DNA from: Lachnoclostridium edouardi
GTDB lineage: Bacteria > Bacillota > Clostridia > Lachnospirales > Lachnospiraceae
Assembly (NCBI RefSeq): GCF_900240245.1
Contig: NZ_OESQ01000001.1
Location: 3,256,487 to 3,320,486 of the forward strand
Length of the DNA: 64,000 nucleotides
Reading direction: 5' to 3'
The notes under the pieces were generated by a model that saw nothing but the letters and a program-made list of their open reading frames with translations, was not told the DNA's origin and did not search any database. Below, one piece after another: positions 1 to 9,041 of the stretch (position 1 is its first letter; each line of letters starts with the position of its first letter). A program made the position numbers and the translations under genes.

Positions 1-500
1 GAGCTGTGGATATTATTAAAGCTATGGTGGAAAAATATAAAGAAACCCCTGATATTGTAATCGGAGCAGGTACGGTGCTGGATGCTGAGACAGCCAGACT
101 TGTAATTTTAGCAGGGGCTTCCTACGTAGTAAGCCCTGGGCTTAATCTGGATATGATTAAGCTGTGCAACCGCTACAGAGTGCCTGTGTTCCCCGGGGTT
201 ATGACTCCTACAGAGGCGATTTTGGCAATGGAGGCAGGCTGCGATATTATTAAAATTTTCCCTGGCAATGTAGTAGGCCCCGGAGCTATCAGCTCCTTTA
301 AAGGCCCTCTGCCACAGGGAGAATTTATGCCTACAGGGGGAGTCGACGTAGATAATGTAGAAAAATGGATTAAAGCAGGAGCGTGCGCAGTAGGCACAGG
401 AGGCAGCCTGACTAAGGGAGCTAAAACAGGAGATTACCAAGCTGTGACAAATAAGGCTGTGGAGTTTGTAAAAGCAGTAAAGGATGCCAGAGGACAGTAA
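1..500 (+). CDS. eda: KDPG/KHG aldolase, C-terminal part (cut by left edge)
   Basis: 2-keto-3-deoxy-6-phosphogluconate aldolase, which splits KDPG into pyruvate and glyceraldehyde-3-phosphate in the cytoplasm; it is the last step of the Entner-Doudoroff and hexuronate routes. The readable part is about 165 residues of an expected 210-220, and the frame is open to the left edge, so the GTG at position 6 is probably not the true start. Visible family marks are GAGTV near the left end and DIIKIFPG, whose lysine is the Schiff-base residue, followed by PTGGV in the phosphate-binding region. The kinase kdgK follows 164 bases downstream, which supports a joint role in ketodeoxygluconate catabolism. 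Confidence 0.9.
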   Translation, partial: AVDIIKAMVEKYKETPDIVIGAGTVLDAETARLVILAGASYVVSPGLNLDMIKLCNRYRVPVFPGVMTPTEAILAMEAGCDIIKIFPGNVVGPGAISSFKGPLPQGEFMPTGGVDVDNVEKWIKAGACAVGTGGSLTKGAKTGDYQAVTNKAVEFVKAVKDARGQ

Positions 501-664
501 AGACTGAAGGGCCAAAGGCGCCGGGCGAAGGCCTAAAGGGCCTTCACAGCAGGCAGAGGAGTGTCTCAAATAATGGAGATCTTTTAAAGATAGCCGTTGT
601 TTGGCGGCACTCCTTCCATTTGCCTGATGATGAAAAGTATAAATAGAGAAAGCGAGAAACGAAA

Positions 665-1696
665 ATGGCAAAAATTATAACTATGGGAGAAATTATGTTA
701 AGGCTTTCCACGCCTTCCCATCAGCGTTTCATACAGGCAGATCAGCTGGATGTAAATTATGGAGGGGGAGAGGCCAATGTGGCCGTGTCTCTCACAGGCT
801 TTGGACATGAGACAGAGTTTATTACAGCAGTGCCTGACAACCCAATTGGTCAGTGCGCCGTAGCGGCATTAAGAAAGTACGGGGTAGGCACAAAATATAT
901 TGCAAGGTCAGGGGACAGGCTGGGCATTTACTTTTTAGAAAGCGGCACCTCTATGCGGCCTTCAAACGTAGTGTATGACAGGAAGGATTCTGCTATAGCT
1001 CTGGCAGAGCCTGGGCTGTTTGATTTTGAGAAAATTTTCCAGGATGCAGACTGGTTCCATTTTACAGGCATCACCCCTGCCATAGGGCCTAAGGCAGCTG
1101 CCCTTGCAGAGGAGGCCCTGAAAGCCGCCAAGAAACAGGGCCTCACTGTTTCCGTAGACTTAAATTACAGGAAAAAGCTGTGGAGCCAGGAGGAGGCTAA
1201 AAAAGTAATGACAGGCCTGATGAAATATGTGGATGTCTGTATTGGAAATGAGGAGGACGCCCAAAAGGTGCTGGGATTTGAGCCTGGCCACAGCGATGTA
1301 AATACAGGTCATTTAGAGCTGGAGGGATACCATCATATGTTTTCACAGATGGTGGAAGAGTTTGGATTTCAGTATGTAGTCAGCACTCTTAGAGAAAGCC
1401 ATTCAGCTTCCCACAACGGCTGGTCCGCATGTATTATGGACGGAAAAACAAAAGAATTTTACCGTTCCTCCAAATATACTATTCATCCCATTGTAGACAG
1501 AGTAGGGGCCGGGGATGCCTTTGCAGCCGGACTGATCTGCGGTCTGGCAGACGGGAAGAATATGAAAGACGCTTTAGAATTTGCGGCGGCAGCTTCTGCT
1601 TTAAAGCATACGATTCCCGGGGATTTTAACCTGGTTACAAGACAGGAGGCTGAACGCCTGGCTCACGGAGAACGGTCCGGCCGGGTGGACAGATAA
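665..1696 (+). CDS. kdgK: 2-keto-3-deoxygluconate kinase (PfkB family)
   Basis: Sugar kinase of the PfkB/ribokinase family, 343 residues, most likely phosphorylating 2-keto-3-deoxygluconate to KDPG, the substrate of the aldolase just upstream. The N-terminal segment has the family GGGEANVA substrate-binding motif; the C-terminal signature VGAGDAFAAG contains the catalytic aspartate. The specific substrate is inferred from the neighbouring aldolase and overall resemblance; another ketose kinase is possible. The 164-base gap upstream contains nested inverted repeats, including a GAAGGCC/GGCCTTC stem. Confidence 0.88.
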   Translation: MAKIITMGEIMLRLSTPSHQRFIQADQLDVNYGGGEANVAVSLTGFGHETEFITAVPDNPIGQCAVAALRKYGVGTKYIARSGDRLGIYFLESGTSMRPSNVVYDRKDSAIALAEPGLFDFEKIFQDADWFHFTGITPAIGPKAAALAEEALKAAKKQGLTVSVDLNYRKKLWSQEEAKKVMTGLMKYVDVCIGNEEDAQKVLGFEPGHSDVNTGHLELEGYHHMFSQMVEEFGFQYVVSTLRESHSASHNGWSACIMDGKTKEFYRSSKYTIHPIVDRVGAGDAFAAGLICGLADGKNMKDALEFAAAASALKHTIPGDFNLVTRQEAERLAHGERSGRVDR

Positions 1697-1717
1697 GAGA
1701 AAGAAGGATATTGTACC

Positions 1718-2428
1718 ATGAGAAAAGATGAGTTTATACAGGGAATGCGCCATGGAATTCCTATTTGTCTGGGATATTTTTCCGTATCAGCAGCATTTGG
1801 AATGATGGCAGTGCTGTCAGGGATTCCTCTGTGGGTAGTAGTAATGATTTCCCTGACAAATTTAACAAGCGCCGGTCAGTTTGCAGGCGTAAACCTGATT
1901 TTGGCCGGAGGGACATATGTGGAGCTGATTGTCAGTATGCTGGTAATTAATATTCGGTATTTTCTCATGTCCTTGTCCCTGTCTCAGAAAGTAGAAGAAA
2001 ATATGTCCTACCCTAAGCGATTTGGAATTTCCTTTGGAATTACGGATGAGATTTTCGCAGTGGCAGTTCAAAGACCAAAGGCAGTGACGGCTTCCTACAT
2101 GGCCGGCCTTATTTTACTGCCAGTGGCAGGCTGGACGGGAGGCACCTTTGTAGGCGGGGCTGTAACCAGCCTGCTGCCTGAAAGCGTTTCCTCCGCCCTG
2201 GGAATCGCCTTATACGGCATGTTTATTGCCATAGTGATTCCAGCCGCCAGAAAATCTAAATCTGTATTTTTTGCAGCAGCATTGGCGGTAGTCTGCAGCG
2301 TAATGTTTACATACCTGCCTTTTCCTGAAATACTTTCAGGAGGCTGGAGCATTATTATAATTACAATAGCAGTAAGCGGAATTGCAGCATTATTATTTCC
2401 CGTAACATCCAAGGAGGAAGAGGAATGA
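1718..2428 (+). CDS. azlC: AzlC family branched-chain amino acid exporter, large subunit
   Basis: Polytopic membrane protein of 236 residues resembling AzlC, the large subunit of the AzlCD exporter linked to branched-chain amino acid efflux and azaleucine resistance. It is strongly hydrophobic throughout, with the family region HGIPICLGYFSVSAAFG near the N-terminus and the TSAGQFAG motif around residue 50. Its stop overlaps the start of azlD by four bases, indicating translational coupling of the two subunits. Substrate is inferred from the family. Confidence 0.88.
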   Translation: MRKDEFIQGMRHGIPICLGYFSVSAAFGMMAVLSGIPLWVVVMISLTNLTSAGQFAGVNLILAGGTYVELIVSMLVINIRYFLMSLSLSQKVEENMSYPKRFGISFGITDEIFAVAVQRPKAVTASYMAGLILLPVAGWTGGTFVGGAVTSLLPESVSSALGIALYGMFIAIVIPAARKSKSVFFAAALAVVCSVMFTYLPFPEILSGGWSIIIITIAVSGIAALLFPVTSKEEEE

Positions 2429-2736
2429 ATTTAAAATATATTCTCATATGCGTAGCCATTATGGCGGGAACTACATATGTGATCCGTATGCTTCCCATGG
2501 TAATATTTAAAAAGAAAATAAAAAATGTGTTTGTAAAATCATTTTTATATTATGTGCCCTATGTAGTCCTTTCTGCAATGACCTTTCCGGCTATTTTTTC
2601 CGCTACAGGCTCCAGGTTATCCTCAGCAGGCGGCTGCGCGGCGGCAGTGATTTTGGCCTACTGCAACAGAGGCCTTTTAACAGTGGCTGTGGGAGCTTCA
2701 TTTGCAGCCTGGGCAATACAGGCAGTTGGCTTTTAG
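2425..2736 (+). CDS. azlD: AzlD family transporter small subunit
   Basis: Small, almost wholly hydrophobic protein of 103 residues with about four membrane segments, matching AzlD in size, position and the N-terminal pattern TTYVIRMLPM. It partners AzlC, encoded immediately upstream with a four-base ATGA overlap. The chromate-transporter-like pair begins 18 bases after its stop. Confidence 0.85.
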   Translation: MNLKYILICVAIMAGTTYVIRMLPMVIFKKKIKNVFVKSFLYYVPYVVLSAMTFPAIFSATGSRLSSAGGCAAAVILAYCNRGLLTVAVGASFAAWAIQAVGF

Positions 2737-2754
2737 AAACAGGAGGCAAGACAT

Positions 2755-3318
2755 ATGGAAAGGAAAAAGCTGCTTTTCAAGCTGTTTTGGTCTACATTAA
2801 CTTTAAGTGCATTTACATTTGGAGGCGGATATGTAATAGTTACCTTAATGAAACAAAAGTTTGTAGATGAGCTGCACTGGATAGATGAAAAAGAGATGCT
2901 GGATTTTGTGGCTATCGCCCAATCGGCTCCAGGGCCCATTGCTGTAAACGGGGCCATTGCAGTGGGAATAAAGCTGGCCGGATTTCCAGGGCTTTTGGTC
3001 GCGGTTTTAGGCACCGTTCTGCCGCCCTTTGTGATTCTGTCAGTGATTTCCCTGTGCTATGAAGCCTTTCGCACAAATGAACTGGTAGCTTTGCTGTTAA
3101 AAGGAATGGAGGCGGGAGTGGCGGCTGTAATCGCCTCTGTGACAGTAGATATGGGAGCGGCAGTGGCAAAGGAAAAAAGCTGGTTTTCAGATTTAATTAT
3201 GGCCGCCGCCTTTATAGCTGCCTGCTTTTTCAGTGTAAATTCAGCGGTGATTATTGTAGTGTGCGGGTTTATAGGCGTCCTGCGCCTGGCCGCAGGAAAA
3301 TGGAGGCCAGAAAGATGA
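2755..3318 (+). CDS. Chromate transporter (ChrA half-protein), first subunit
   Basis: Membrane protein of 187 residues of the short-chain CHR family. N-terminal TFGGGYVIVTLM and the following AQSAPGPIAVNGA block are the family's repeated FGGG and APGP signatures. Short-chain CHR proteins occur as pairs of unlike halves that together form one transporter, and the second half is encoded next with overlapping stop and start. The family is named for chromate efflux, but in gut anaerobes the physiological substrate is unproven. Confidence 0.85.
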   Translation: MERKKLLFKLFWSTLTLSAFTFGGGYVIVTLMKQKFVDELHWIDEKEMLDFVAIAQSAPGPIAVNGAIAVGIKLAGFPGLLVAVLGTVLPPFVILSVISLCYEAFRTNELVALLLKGMEAGVAAVIASVTVDMGAAVAKEKSWFSDLIMAAAFIAACFFSVNSAVIIVVCGFIGVLRLAAGKWRPER

Positions 3319-3893
3319 ACATATATCTGCAGCTGTTTCTCAGCTTTTTTCAAATCGGATTATTTAGCTTTGGGGGAGGATATGCAGCACTGCCCTTTAT
3401 TCAGCAGCAGGTTGTAGAGGGAAATGGGTGGCTGCTGCCTGCAGAGTTTAATAATCTGATTACAATATCCCAGATGACCCCAGGTCCTATTGCAATTAAC
3501 GCGGCTACCTTTGTGGGGCTGAAAGTGGCCGGTCCCATAGGCGCTGTAAACGCCACCTTAGGCTGTGTGTTTCCTTCCTGTATTTTAGTATCTTTCATTG
3601 CCTGGCTGTATGTAAAATATAAAAATCTGACAATGCTTCAAAGTATTCTTTCTTGTCTAAGACCTGCTGTAGTGGCCATGGTGGCTTCAGCGGGAATCTT
3701 AATTATAAAATCAGCTTTTTTCGGAGAAGGCGCTTCTATTTCCATAGAACATATACAAATATTCCAGGTGGTTTTATTTTTGACTGCTTTTATTTTGCTG
3801 CGGTGGAAAAAATGGAGCCCGATTTTAGTTATGCTTCTCTGCGGCATAGGAGAGGCGGCCGTGCCTTATGGCTGCAGATTATTAGGTCTATGA
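3315..3893 (+). CDS. Chromate transporter (ChrA half-protein), second subunit
   Basis: Second CHR half-protein, 192 residues from the chosen start. It repeats the same signatures: SFGGGYAALPFI near the N-terminus and ISQMTPGPIAINAATFVG after it. The ATG at 3315 was chosen because a GGAGG lies eight bases upstream; an in-frame ATG at 3300 has no such site. The start overlaps the stop of the first subunit, so the two are translationally coupled. Membrane location; substrate by family only. Confidence 0.85.
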   Translation: MNIYLQLFLSFFQIGLFSFGGGYAALPFIQQQVVEGNGWLLPAEFNNLITISQMTPGPIAINAATFVGLKVAGPIGAVNATLGCVFPSCILVSFIAWLYVKYKNLTMLQSILSCLRPAVVAMVASAGILIIKSAFFGEGASISIEHIQIFQVVLFLTAFILLRWKKWSPILVMLLCGIGEAAVPYGCRLLGL

Positions 3894-3969
3894 TTTTACG
3901 GGAAAAAACATAAATATCCTGGCCGTTTCATCATATAATATGGGTAAATAGCAGGAAACGAGATGGCTT

Positions 3970-5115
3970 ATGGAAATTTATACAGTGGAGACAGGAGATA
4001 ATATAGATGAGATCGCAGCCAGGTTCCAGGTAAATGTGTCTGATTTGATTTATGATAATCAGCTGGTATATCCCTACCGCCTGGCGGTGGGACAGGCGCT
4101 TGTAATAAGATTAAACAGGAACAGAGAAAGAAAAGAAATAATATCATCAGGTTATGCATACCCTTTTATCAGCCCGTGGGTATTAAGGGAAACCTTGCCT
4201 TATTTGTCAGAAATCTCAGTTTTTTCCTACGGATTTACTCAGCAGGGGGAATTAGTGCCGCCTTTTGCAGATGATGAGTGGATGATTGAGGAGGCAAGGG
4301 CCCATCAGGCGCTTCCCATATTAACCTTAACCTCTCTGGGGGAGGACGGACATTTTAATAATATGCTGATTTCCAGCCTGGTGAACAATGAAAAATTGCA
4401 GGAACAGCTGATATGGCATCTGGGAAGCGTAATGGTGAAAAAAGGATACGCAGGGATTAATGTAGACTTTGAGTATATTCTGGCTGAGGAAAAAGATAAA
4501 TTTACTGGATTTGTGAGAAAGCTGACTGAGGTAATGAACGTGTTTGGGTACAAGGTGTCAGTGGCCCTTCCGCCTAAAACCTCCAGGGACCAGCAGGGAC
4601 TTTTATACCAGGGGGTAGATTATAAGGCCTTAGGAGGGGCTGCAAATGAAGTCTTTATTATGGCGTATGAATGGGGATATACATACGGAGCGCCTATGGC
4701 CGTGGCGCCTGCTTATATGGTGCGCCGTGTTTTAGAATATGCGCTTACTGAAATTCCACCGGAAAAAATAATTTTGGGAATGCCCAATTATGGCTATGAT
4801 TGGCCTCTGCCTTATGAAAGAGGAACTACAAAAGCCAGAATTATGGGAAATATAGAAGCAGTGCAGCTGGCTATCCAGTACGGCGTGCCTATACAGTTTG
4901 ATTCTCAAGCGCTGTCCCCCTACTTTCAGTACTGGCAGTACGGGATTTTGCATGAGGTGTGGTTTGAGGACGCCAGGTCTGTGCAGGCCAAAATGGACCT
5001 TGTACAGGAGTATGGATTAAAAGGGGCCGGTTACTGGCAGCTGATGCAGCTGTTTCGGGCCAGCTGGCTGATTATGGAAGATGAATTTATTGTGAAAAAA
5101 CCCCTTTTTTCATAA
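3970..5115 (+). CDS. LysM plus GH18 glycosidase, spore cortex-lytic (YaaH/SleL)-like
   Basis: Protein of 381 residues with one N-terminal LysM repeat (about residues 2-47, beginning IYTVETGDNIDEIA) followed by a glycoside hydrolase 18 barrel. The GH18 active-site strand reads GINVDFEY, with the catalytic glutamate following the conserved aspartate. LysM-GH18 proteins without a signal peptide, as here, resemble YaaH/SleL, N-acetylglucosaminidases of the spore coat that degrade cortex fragments on germination. This fits a spore-former. A strong terminator follows, so the gene ends its transcription unit. The exact role (germination or vegetative wall turnover) is inferred. Confidence 0.82.
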   Translation: MEIYTVETGDNIDEIAARFQVNVSDLIYDNQLVYPYRLAVGQALVIRLNRNRERKEIISSGYAYPFISPWVLRETLPYLSEISVFSYGFTQQGELVPPFADDEWMIEEARAHQALPILTLTSLGEDGHFNNMLISSLVNNEKLQEQLIWHLGSVMVKKGYAGINVDFEYILAEEKDKFTGFVRKLTEVMNVFGYKVSVALPPKTSRDQQGLLYQGVDYKALGGAANEVFIMAYEWGYTYGAPMAVAPAYMVRRVLEYALTEIPPEKIILGMPNYGYDWPLPYERGTTKARIMGNIEAVQLAIQYGVPIQFDSQALSPYFQYWQYGILHEVWFEDARSVQAKMDLVQEYGLKGAGYWQLMQLFRASWLIMEDEFIVKKPLFS

Positions 5116-5138
5116 AATACATATAAAGCTTTACAGGC

Positions 5139-5175
5139 AAGGTTCATTTTTTTGCGGAAAAAATGAACCTTTTTT
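5139..5175 (+). terminator. Intrinsic terminator after the GH18 gene
   Basis: Perfect 14-bp inverted repeat (left arm AAGGTTCATTTTTT, five-base loop, right arm AAAAAATGAACCTT) running into a T run. It separates the GH18 gene from the sigma-factor operon. Confidence 0.88.
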
Positions 5176-5227
5176 CTGCCATAAGACTCTTATATACAGG
5201 TGCACCTAATAGGAAAGGAGATTTGCC

Positions 5228-5803
5228 ATGGACGACACAGAAATAAAAATAATCAGACAGATGCAGCAGGGAGATGAACAGGCATTTTCCTGGCTGTACC
5301 ACAAATATCAGGGAAAAGTGTTTCGGATGGCTTATCTGCTTTCCGGAAACAAAACTGACAGTGAAGATATTCTGCAGGAAACCTTTGTCAAATGTTATAT
5401 CTACAGAAAAAAATTAAGGGAGGCAGAGCGGTTTGAAAGCTGGCTGATTCAAACTATGACCAGAACTGCCTGGCGCTATTTGAAAAAACAGAGAAAAGAA
5501 CAGCCGGCAGAGGAAATCTGGGAGACAAAAGAAAATCAGCCGTCTGAAATAGAAATTTTAAACCAGGTTCTTACCCAGGAGGAAAATAAACTGCTTTATG
5601 AAGCAGTGGCCCGGCTGGAGGTAAAACAGAGAACAGTAGTTGTGCTTTATTATTTTAATCAGATGACTGCAAAGGAAATCAGCAAGGCCATAGGATGTAT
5701 GGAAGGAACTGTAAAATCCAGACTTTACGCTGCCAGAAGAAATTTAAGGCTGCTGTTAGAGGGACAGGAAAAGGAGGATTTCTATGAGAGAAGAACAGTT
5801 TGA
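5228..5803 (+). CDS. ECF-type RNA polymerase sigma factor
   Basis: Sigma-70 family protein of 191 residues with only regions 2 and 4. Region 2 is seen around residues 20-75 (AYLLSGNKTDSEDILQETFV), and the region 4 helix-turn-helix near the C-terminus (TAKEISKAIGCMEGTVKSRL). A good ribosome site (GGAAAGGAG) precedes the ATG. The next gene overlaps its 3' end by 20 bases and encodes a one-pass membrane protein of anti-sigma type, so this is probably a stimulus-responsive ECF pair. The signal cannot be read from the sequence. Confidence 0.9.
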   Translation: MDDTEIKIIRQMQQGDEQAFSWLYHKYQGKVFRMAYLLSGNKTDSEDILQETFVKCYIYRKKLREAERFESWLIQTMTRTAWRYLKKQRKEQPAEEIWETKENQPSEIEILNQVLTQEENKLLYEAVARLEVKQRTVVVLYYFNQMTAKEISKAIGCMEGTVKSRLYAARRNLRLLLEGQEKEDFYERRTV

Positions 5804-6575
5804 CAAGGCAGTAAGAGAAGCGCTGTTAAGAAAAGCAGGGGAAGCAGTGATGACCCGTGAGGAAGAGGAAAAGGCTTTATGTGAAATTAAAGATAAAGCC
5901 GGCATAGGAAAGGAAAAAATTATGAAATTAAGCAGCAGAAAGAAAATAGCAGTACTGGCAGCGGCAATGTGTATGTTTGCAGCATTTGGAGTATTAGGAG
6001 CGGGAAAGATCGTAGGCTTAGGCTCCAGCCACAGAAACGACAAGCCTACCTACACCGCCTACAGCCAGGTAGCTTCCTCGGAAAAGGAATTAGGATTTAT
6101 GCCGTATTCAGTGGAAAAATTCTCAAACGGCTATAAATTTCAAAAAGGATTTTTATTAGATGTAAACGGATTTGATGAAAACGGAACTGTAATACAAACG
6201 GAAAAGGAGCTGTCTTTAGAGTACGAAAAAGACGGTTCCAGAATTTCAGCCTCCATTGGAAAGCCTATGACTGAGGAGGAAAATACCGGGCTGGTAAAAA
6301 CAGAAAACTATAAAGGACTGGATATTAATTATTATGAAAACCAATATATATTTGTAGAGGGAGAGTATGAACCTACAGAGGAGGAGCTGAAGCTTCAGGA
6401 GGAAGGAAAATTAATTATCAGCTACGGAATTCCAGAGGGAAAACAGGAGAAAACAATGCAGTTTGTTGCCTGGGACGACGGAGGAATCCATTATAGCCTG
6501 CTGTCCTATGAGGATTCTTCTGTAGGCGGAGATCAGATGATTCAAATGGCAAAGGAAATGATCGATGCCAGATAA
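5784..6575 (+). CDS. Membrane-anchored anti-sigma-like protein with extracytoplasmic DUF4367-like domain
   Basis: Protein of 263 residues: a charged cytoplasmic N-terminus of about 50 residues, one membrane segment (about 54-75, KKIAVLAAAMCMFAAFG) and a large outer domain. The layout and the overlap with the ECF sigma gene suggest it holds the sigma factor inactive until the outer domain senses a signal. The outer domain resembles the DUF4367/DUF4179 group by pattern, but no diagnostic motif was confirmed. Confidence 0.7.
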   Translation: MREEQFDKAVREALLRKAGEAVMTREEEEKALCEIKDKAGIGKEKIMKLSSRKKIAVLAAAMCMFAAFGVLGAGKIVGLGSSHRNDKPTYTAYSQVASSEKELGFMPYSVEKFSNGYKFQKGFLLDVNGFDENGTVIQTEKELSLEYEKDGSRISASIGKPMTEEENTGLVKTENYKGLDINYYENQYIFVEGEYEPTEEELKLQEEGKLIISYGIPEGKQEKTMQFVAWDDGGIHYSLLSYEDSSVGGDQMIQMAKEMIDAR

Positions 6576-6715
6576 AAGGCTGCATAGCCAAAAAAGCTTG
6601 AAAAACATAAGAGAATGTGATAAATTATACTAATGTTTAAGGTGCTGCACTTATAAGGCGGCACCTTATTTATGCGGCTGAACCAGCCATATTGAAACAG
6701 GACAGGAGACAGGAT

Positions 6716-7285
6716 ATGAGTATTTTCACATTATTTGTTTTGGCCGTAGGGCTTTCTATGGACGCCTTTGCCGTATCTATCTGCAAAGGTTTGGCTATGA
6801 AAACAGTGAGCTTAAAAAGAATGGCTGTGGTAGGCTTGTGGTTTGGCGGCTTTCAGGCCATGATGCCCTTAGCCGGATACTTTTTGGGAAGCCAGTTTAA
6901 AAACCAGATTTCTGCTATTGATCACTGGATTGCATTTGTGCTTTTAGGGATTATTGGCATTAATATGATCAGGGAAGCCCTGGGGGCGGAAGAGGAATGT
7001 GAAAATGGGCCGGATGCCTCCCTGGCAGTGAGAGATATGTTTCTGCTGGCTGTGGCCACCAGCATCGACGCTTTGGCGGTGGGAGTTACATTTGCCTTTT
7101 TGGATGTGAAAATCGGCCCGGCAGTGGCATTTATAGGAGTTGTCACATGTATTTTGTCAGGAGCAGGAGTAAAAACAGGCAATGTTTTCGGCGCCCGCTA
7201 TGAGTCTAAGGCAGAGCTGGCCGGAGGCATAATACTAGTCTGTCTGGGAGTGAAAATTCTCCTGGAGCATATAGGAATATTTTAA
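6716..7285 (+). CDS. mntP: Manganese efflux pump MntP
   Basis: Membrane protein of 189 residues, the usual MntP length, exporting Mn(II). It has two related halves, each carrying the conserved aspartate pattern: [14 protein letters not shown] near the N-terminus and [15 protein letters not shown] after the central loop. The ATG at 6716 was chosen because AGGAG lies seven bases upstream; an earlier TTG at 6692 has no ribosome site. No yybP-ykoY manganese riboswitch is recognisable upstream. The 140-base gap before it holds only a small GC-rich hairpin (AAGGTGC/GCACCTT). Confidence 0.92.
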   Translation: MSIFTLFVLAVGLSMDAFAVSICKGLAMKTVSLKRMAVVGLWFGGFQAMMPLAGYFLGSQFKNQISAIDHWIAFVLLGIIGINMIREALGAEEECENGPDASLAVRDMFLLAVATSIDALAVGVTFAFLDVKIGPAVAFIGVVTCILSGAGVKTGNVFGARYESKAELAGGIILVCLGVKILLEHIGIF

Positions 7286-7302
7286 AATATACATATGAAT
7301 AG

Positions 7303-7359
7303 AAAAAGGAAGGCTTCTGCTTACACGTAATAAAGTAATAAACAGAAGTCTTCCTTTTT
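7303..7359. terminator. Bidirectional terminator between mntP and trpZ
   Basis: A 17-bp imperfect inverted repeat (AAAAAGGAAGGCTTCTG paired with CAGAAGTCTTCCTTTTT, one G-U pair) with A and T tracts on the outer sides. It can stop transcription from both converging genes and overlaps the trpZ stop codon. Confidence 0.85.
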
Positions 7360-8131
7360 AGTTTCCGCATTCTATACTGATTTCATTAAACATATCTAAA
7401 ATATCGTCGATTTGAACAGCGGCTTTTTCCGGTCCTTTTTTATCTATAATTGCCTGGCCCTGATGCATCATCAGAAGCCGGTTTCCATACTCTACTGCGT
7501 ATCTTAAATTGTGAGTAACCATAATGGTTGTCAGATTTTTTTCTTTTACTATTTTGTCAGTAAGCTCCATAATAGTTTCAGCTGTTTTAGGATCTAGGGC
7601 GGCTGTGTGCTCATCTAAAATTAAAAATTCAATAGGCGTCATAGTGGACATGAGAAGAGCCATAGCCTGACGCTGTCCTCCTGACAAAACGCCTACCTTT
7701 ACGTGGAGTTTATCCTCCAGTCCTAATCCTAAGGATCTAAGCTGATCTCTGTAAAACTCGATTCTCTGTTTGTTAGTGCCTGGCAGCAAATTAAAAGGCT
7801 TTCCCTTATTATCTGCCAGGGACATATTTTCCAAAATAGTCATGTCAGGGCAGGTGCCCATAGCAGGGTTCTGATAAACGCGTCCTATTTTTCTCTGCCT
7901 TTTATATTCAGGCATTTTTGTAATATCTGTATTGTTCATTACAAGACGGCCGCCGTCTAAGGGAATGCTGCCGCAGATAATATTTAAAAGAGAGGTTTTT
8001 CCGGAACCGTTGCTGCCTACTACAGATACAAACTCGTGATCTCCAATGGTAAGAGAAAAATCGTGAAATAAACACATTTCATTTACAGTTCCTGCATTAT
8101 AAAACTTTTCAATATGATTGATTTCAAGCAT
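7358..8131 (-). CDS. trpZ: ABC transporter ATPase, tryptophan-type (TrpZ)
   Basis: ATP-binding subunit of 257 residues with Walker A GSNGSGKTS, signature LSGGQRQAM, Walker B FLILDEHTAALDP and a switch histidine in MVTHNLR. It energises the permease encoded upstream, whose stop overlaps its start by eight bases. The three-gene cassette (lipoprotein, permease, ATPase) matches the TrpXYZ arrangement, and tryptophan as substrate is supported by the Trp-specific T-box in front of the operon. Without the T-box it would only be called an amino-acid ABC ATPase. Confidence 0.85.
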   Translation of the reverse strand: MLEINHIEKFYNAGTVNEMCLFHDFSLTIGDHEFVSVVGSNGSGKTSLLNIICGSIPLDGGRLVMNNTDITKMPEYKRQRKIGRVYQNPAMGTCPDMTILENMSLADNKGKPFNLLPGTNKQRIEFYRDQLRSLGLGLEDKLHVKVGVLSGGQRQAMALLMSTMTPIEFLILDEHTAALDPKTAETIMELTDKIVKEKNLTTIMVTHNLRYAVEYGNRLLMMHQGQAIIDKKGPEKAAVQIDDILDMFNEISIECGN

Positions 8132-9008
8132 GGTTTTTCACCTTCCTTTTGCTGGTATTGCTGATGACAAGAATCACCAGGAAGAGAATGGCAGTAATCA
8201 GCTTCAGATCAAATGCCTCCAGCCCTAAAGAAATAGCAATAGAAATACATGCCTTATAAAGGATGGAGCCAATAATCACTGCTGTGGTAGCTTTTATAAA
8301 GGTCATATGGGAAAACAGCTGTGTTCCCATAATTACGCTGGCCAATCCAATTACCATAGTGCCTGTGCCCATGGAAATTTCAAATCCGGATTTGTGCTGG
8401 CAGTAAATACATCCCGCCAATGCGGCAAAGCCGTTGGCAATGGCCAGACCTACGATTTTCACCATGCCCTTATCCTTAGCCAAGGATGTTACAATCACAT
8501 CATTGTCGCCTACAGCTCTTAACAAAAAGCCGGACCGTGTTTTTAAATAAAGATCTAAAAGAATTTTGCAGACCAGAATAATTGCAAATAAAATAATTAC
8601 AATCATATATGGGCTGATAGACTGAGGCAGAGAGGCCAGCCATTGATTTTCAAAAATAGTATCCTTACTGAAAATAGGAAGATTGGCCCGTCCGCTGGCA
8701 ATTCTTAAATTAACAGAATAGAGGCCGGTCATAACGATAATTCCGGAAAGAAGATCCCGAACCTTTAATTTTACATGGATAAAGCCTGTGACGCAGCCTG
8801 CCGCCGCCCCTGCCAAAAATGATAAAAATAAAGTGGCAAAAGGTGGAACGTCGGCTAAAATCAGGGTGGCCGTCAAAGCGGCCCCCAAAGGAAAAGTGCT
8901 GTCCACTGACAAATCCGGAAAATCCAGAATTTTATAAGTAATATATACGCCCAGAGCCATAATGGCATAAACCAGGCCTTCCTCTAAAATACCTAGAAGT
9001 ATCTGCAT
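8124..9008 (-). CDS. trpY: ABC transporter permease, tryptophan-type (TrpY)
   Basis: Permease of 294 residues, hydrophobic throughout, related to branched-chain-type (LivH-like) permeases. The N-terminal ILEEGLVYAIMALGVYITYKI segment, of which only the first part is quoted elsewhere in families of this kind, and the central AVGDN turn are typical. It lies between the lipoprotein and ATPase genes and overlaps the latter by eight bases. Substrate is inferred from the Trp T-box. Confidence 0.84.
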   Translation of the reverse strand: MQILLGILEEGLVYAIMALGVYITYKILDFPDLSVDSTFPLGAALTATLILADVPPFATLFLSFLAGAAAGCVTGFIHVKLKVRDLLSGIIVMTGLYSVNLRIASGRANLPIFSKDTIFENQWLASLPQSISPYMIVIILFAIILVCKILLDLYLKTRSGFLLRAVGDNDVIVTSLAKDKGMVKIVGLAIANGFAALAGCIYCQHKSGFEISMGTGTMVIGLASVIMGTQLFSHMTFIKATTAVIIGSILYKACISIAISLGLEAFDLKLITAILFLVILVISNTSKRKVKNHA

Positions 9009-9041
9009 GATACGCCTCCAAATAATTATATTTTATTCAGC

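Noticed and set aside
108..671. Long minus-strand frame opposite eda, and similar long antisense frames opposite aroF, carB and purF.
   Set aside because: Composition and motifs belong to the known genes on the other strand; these antisense frames lack ribosome sites and family features.
6576..6715. yybP-ykoY manganese riboswitch upstream of mntP.
   Set aside because: The 140-base gap lacks the conserved loops; only a small GC-rich hairpin is present.
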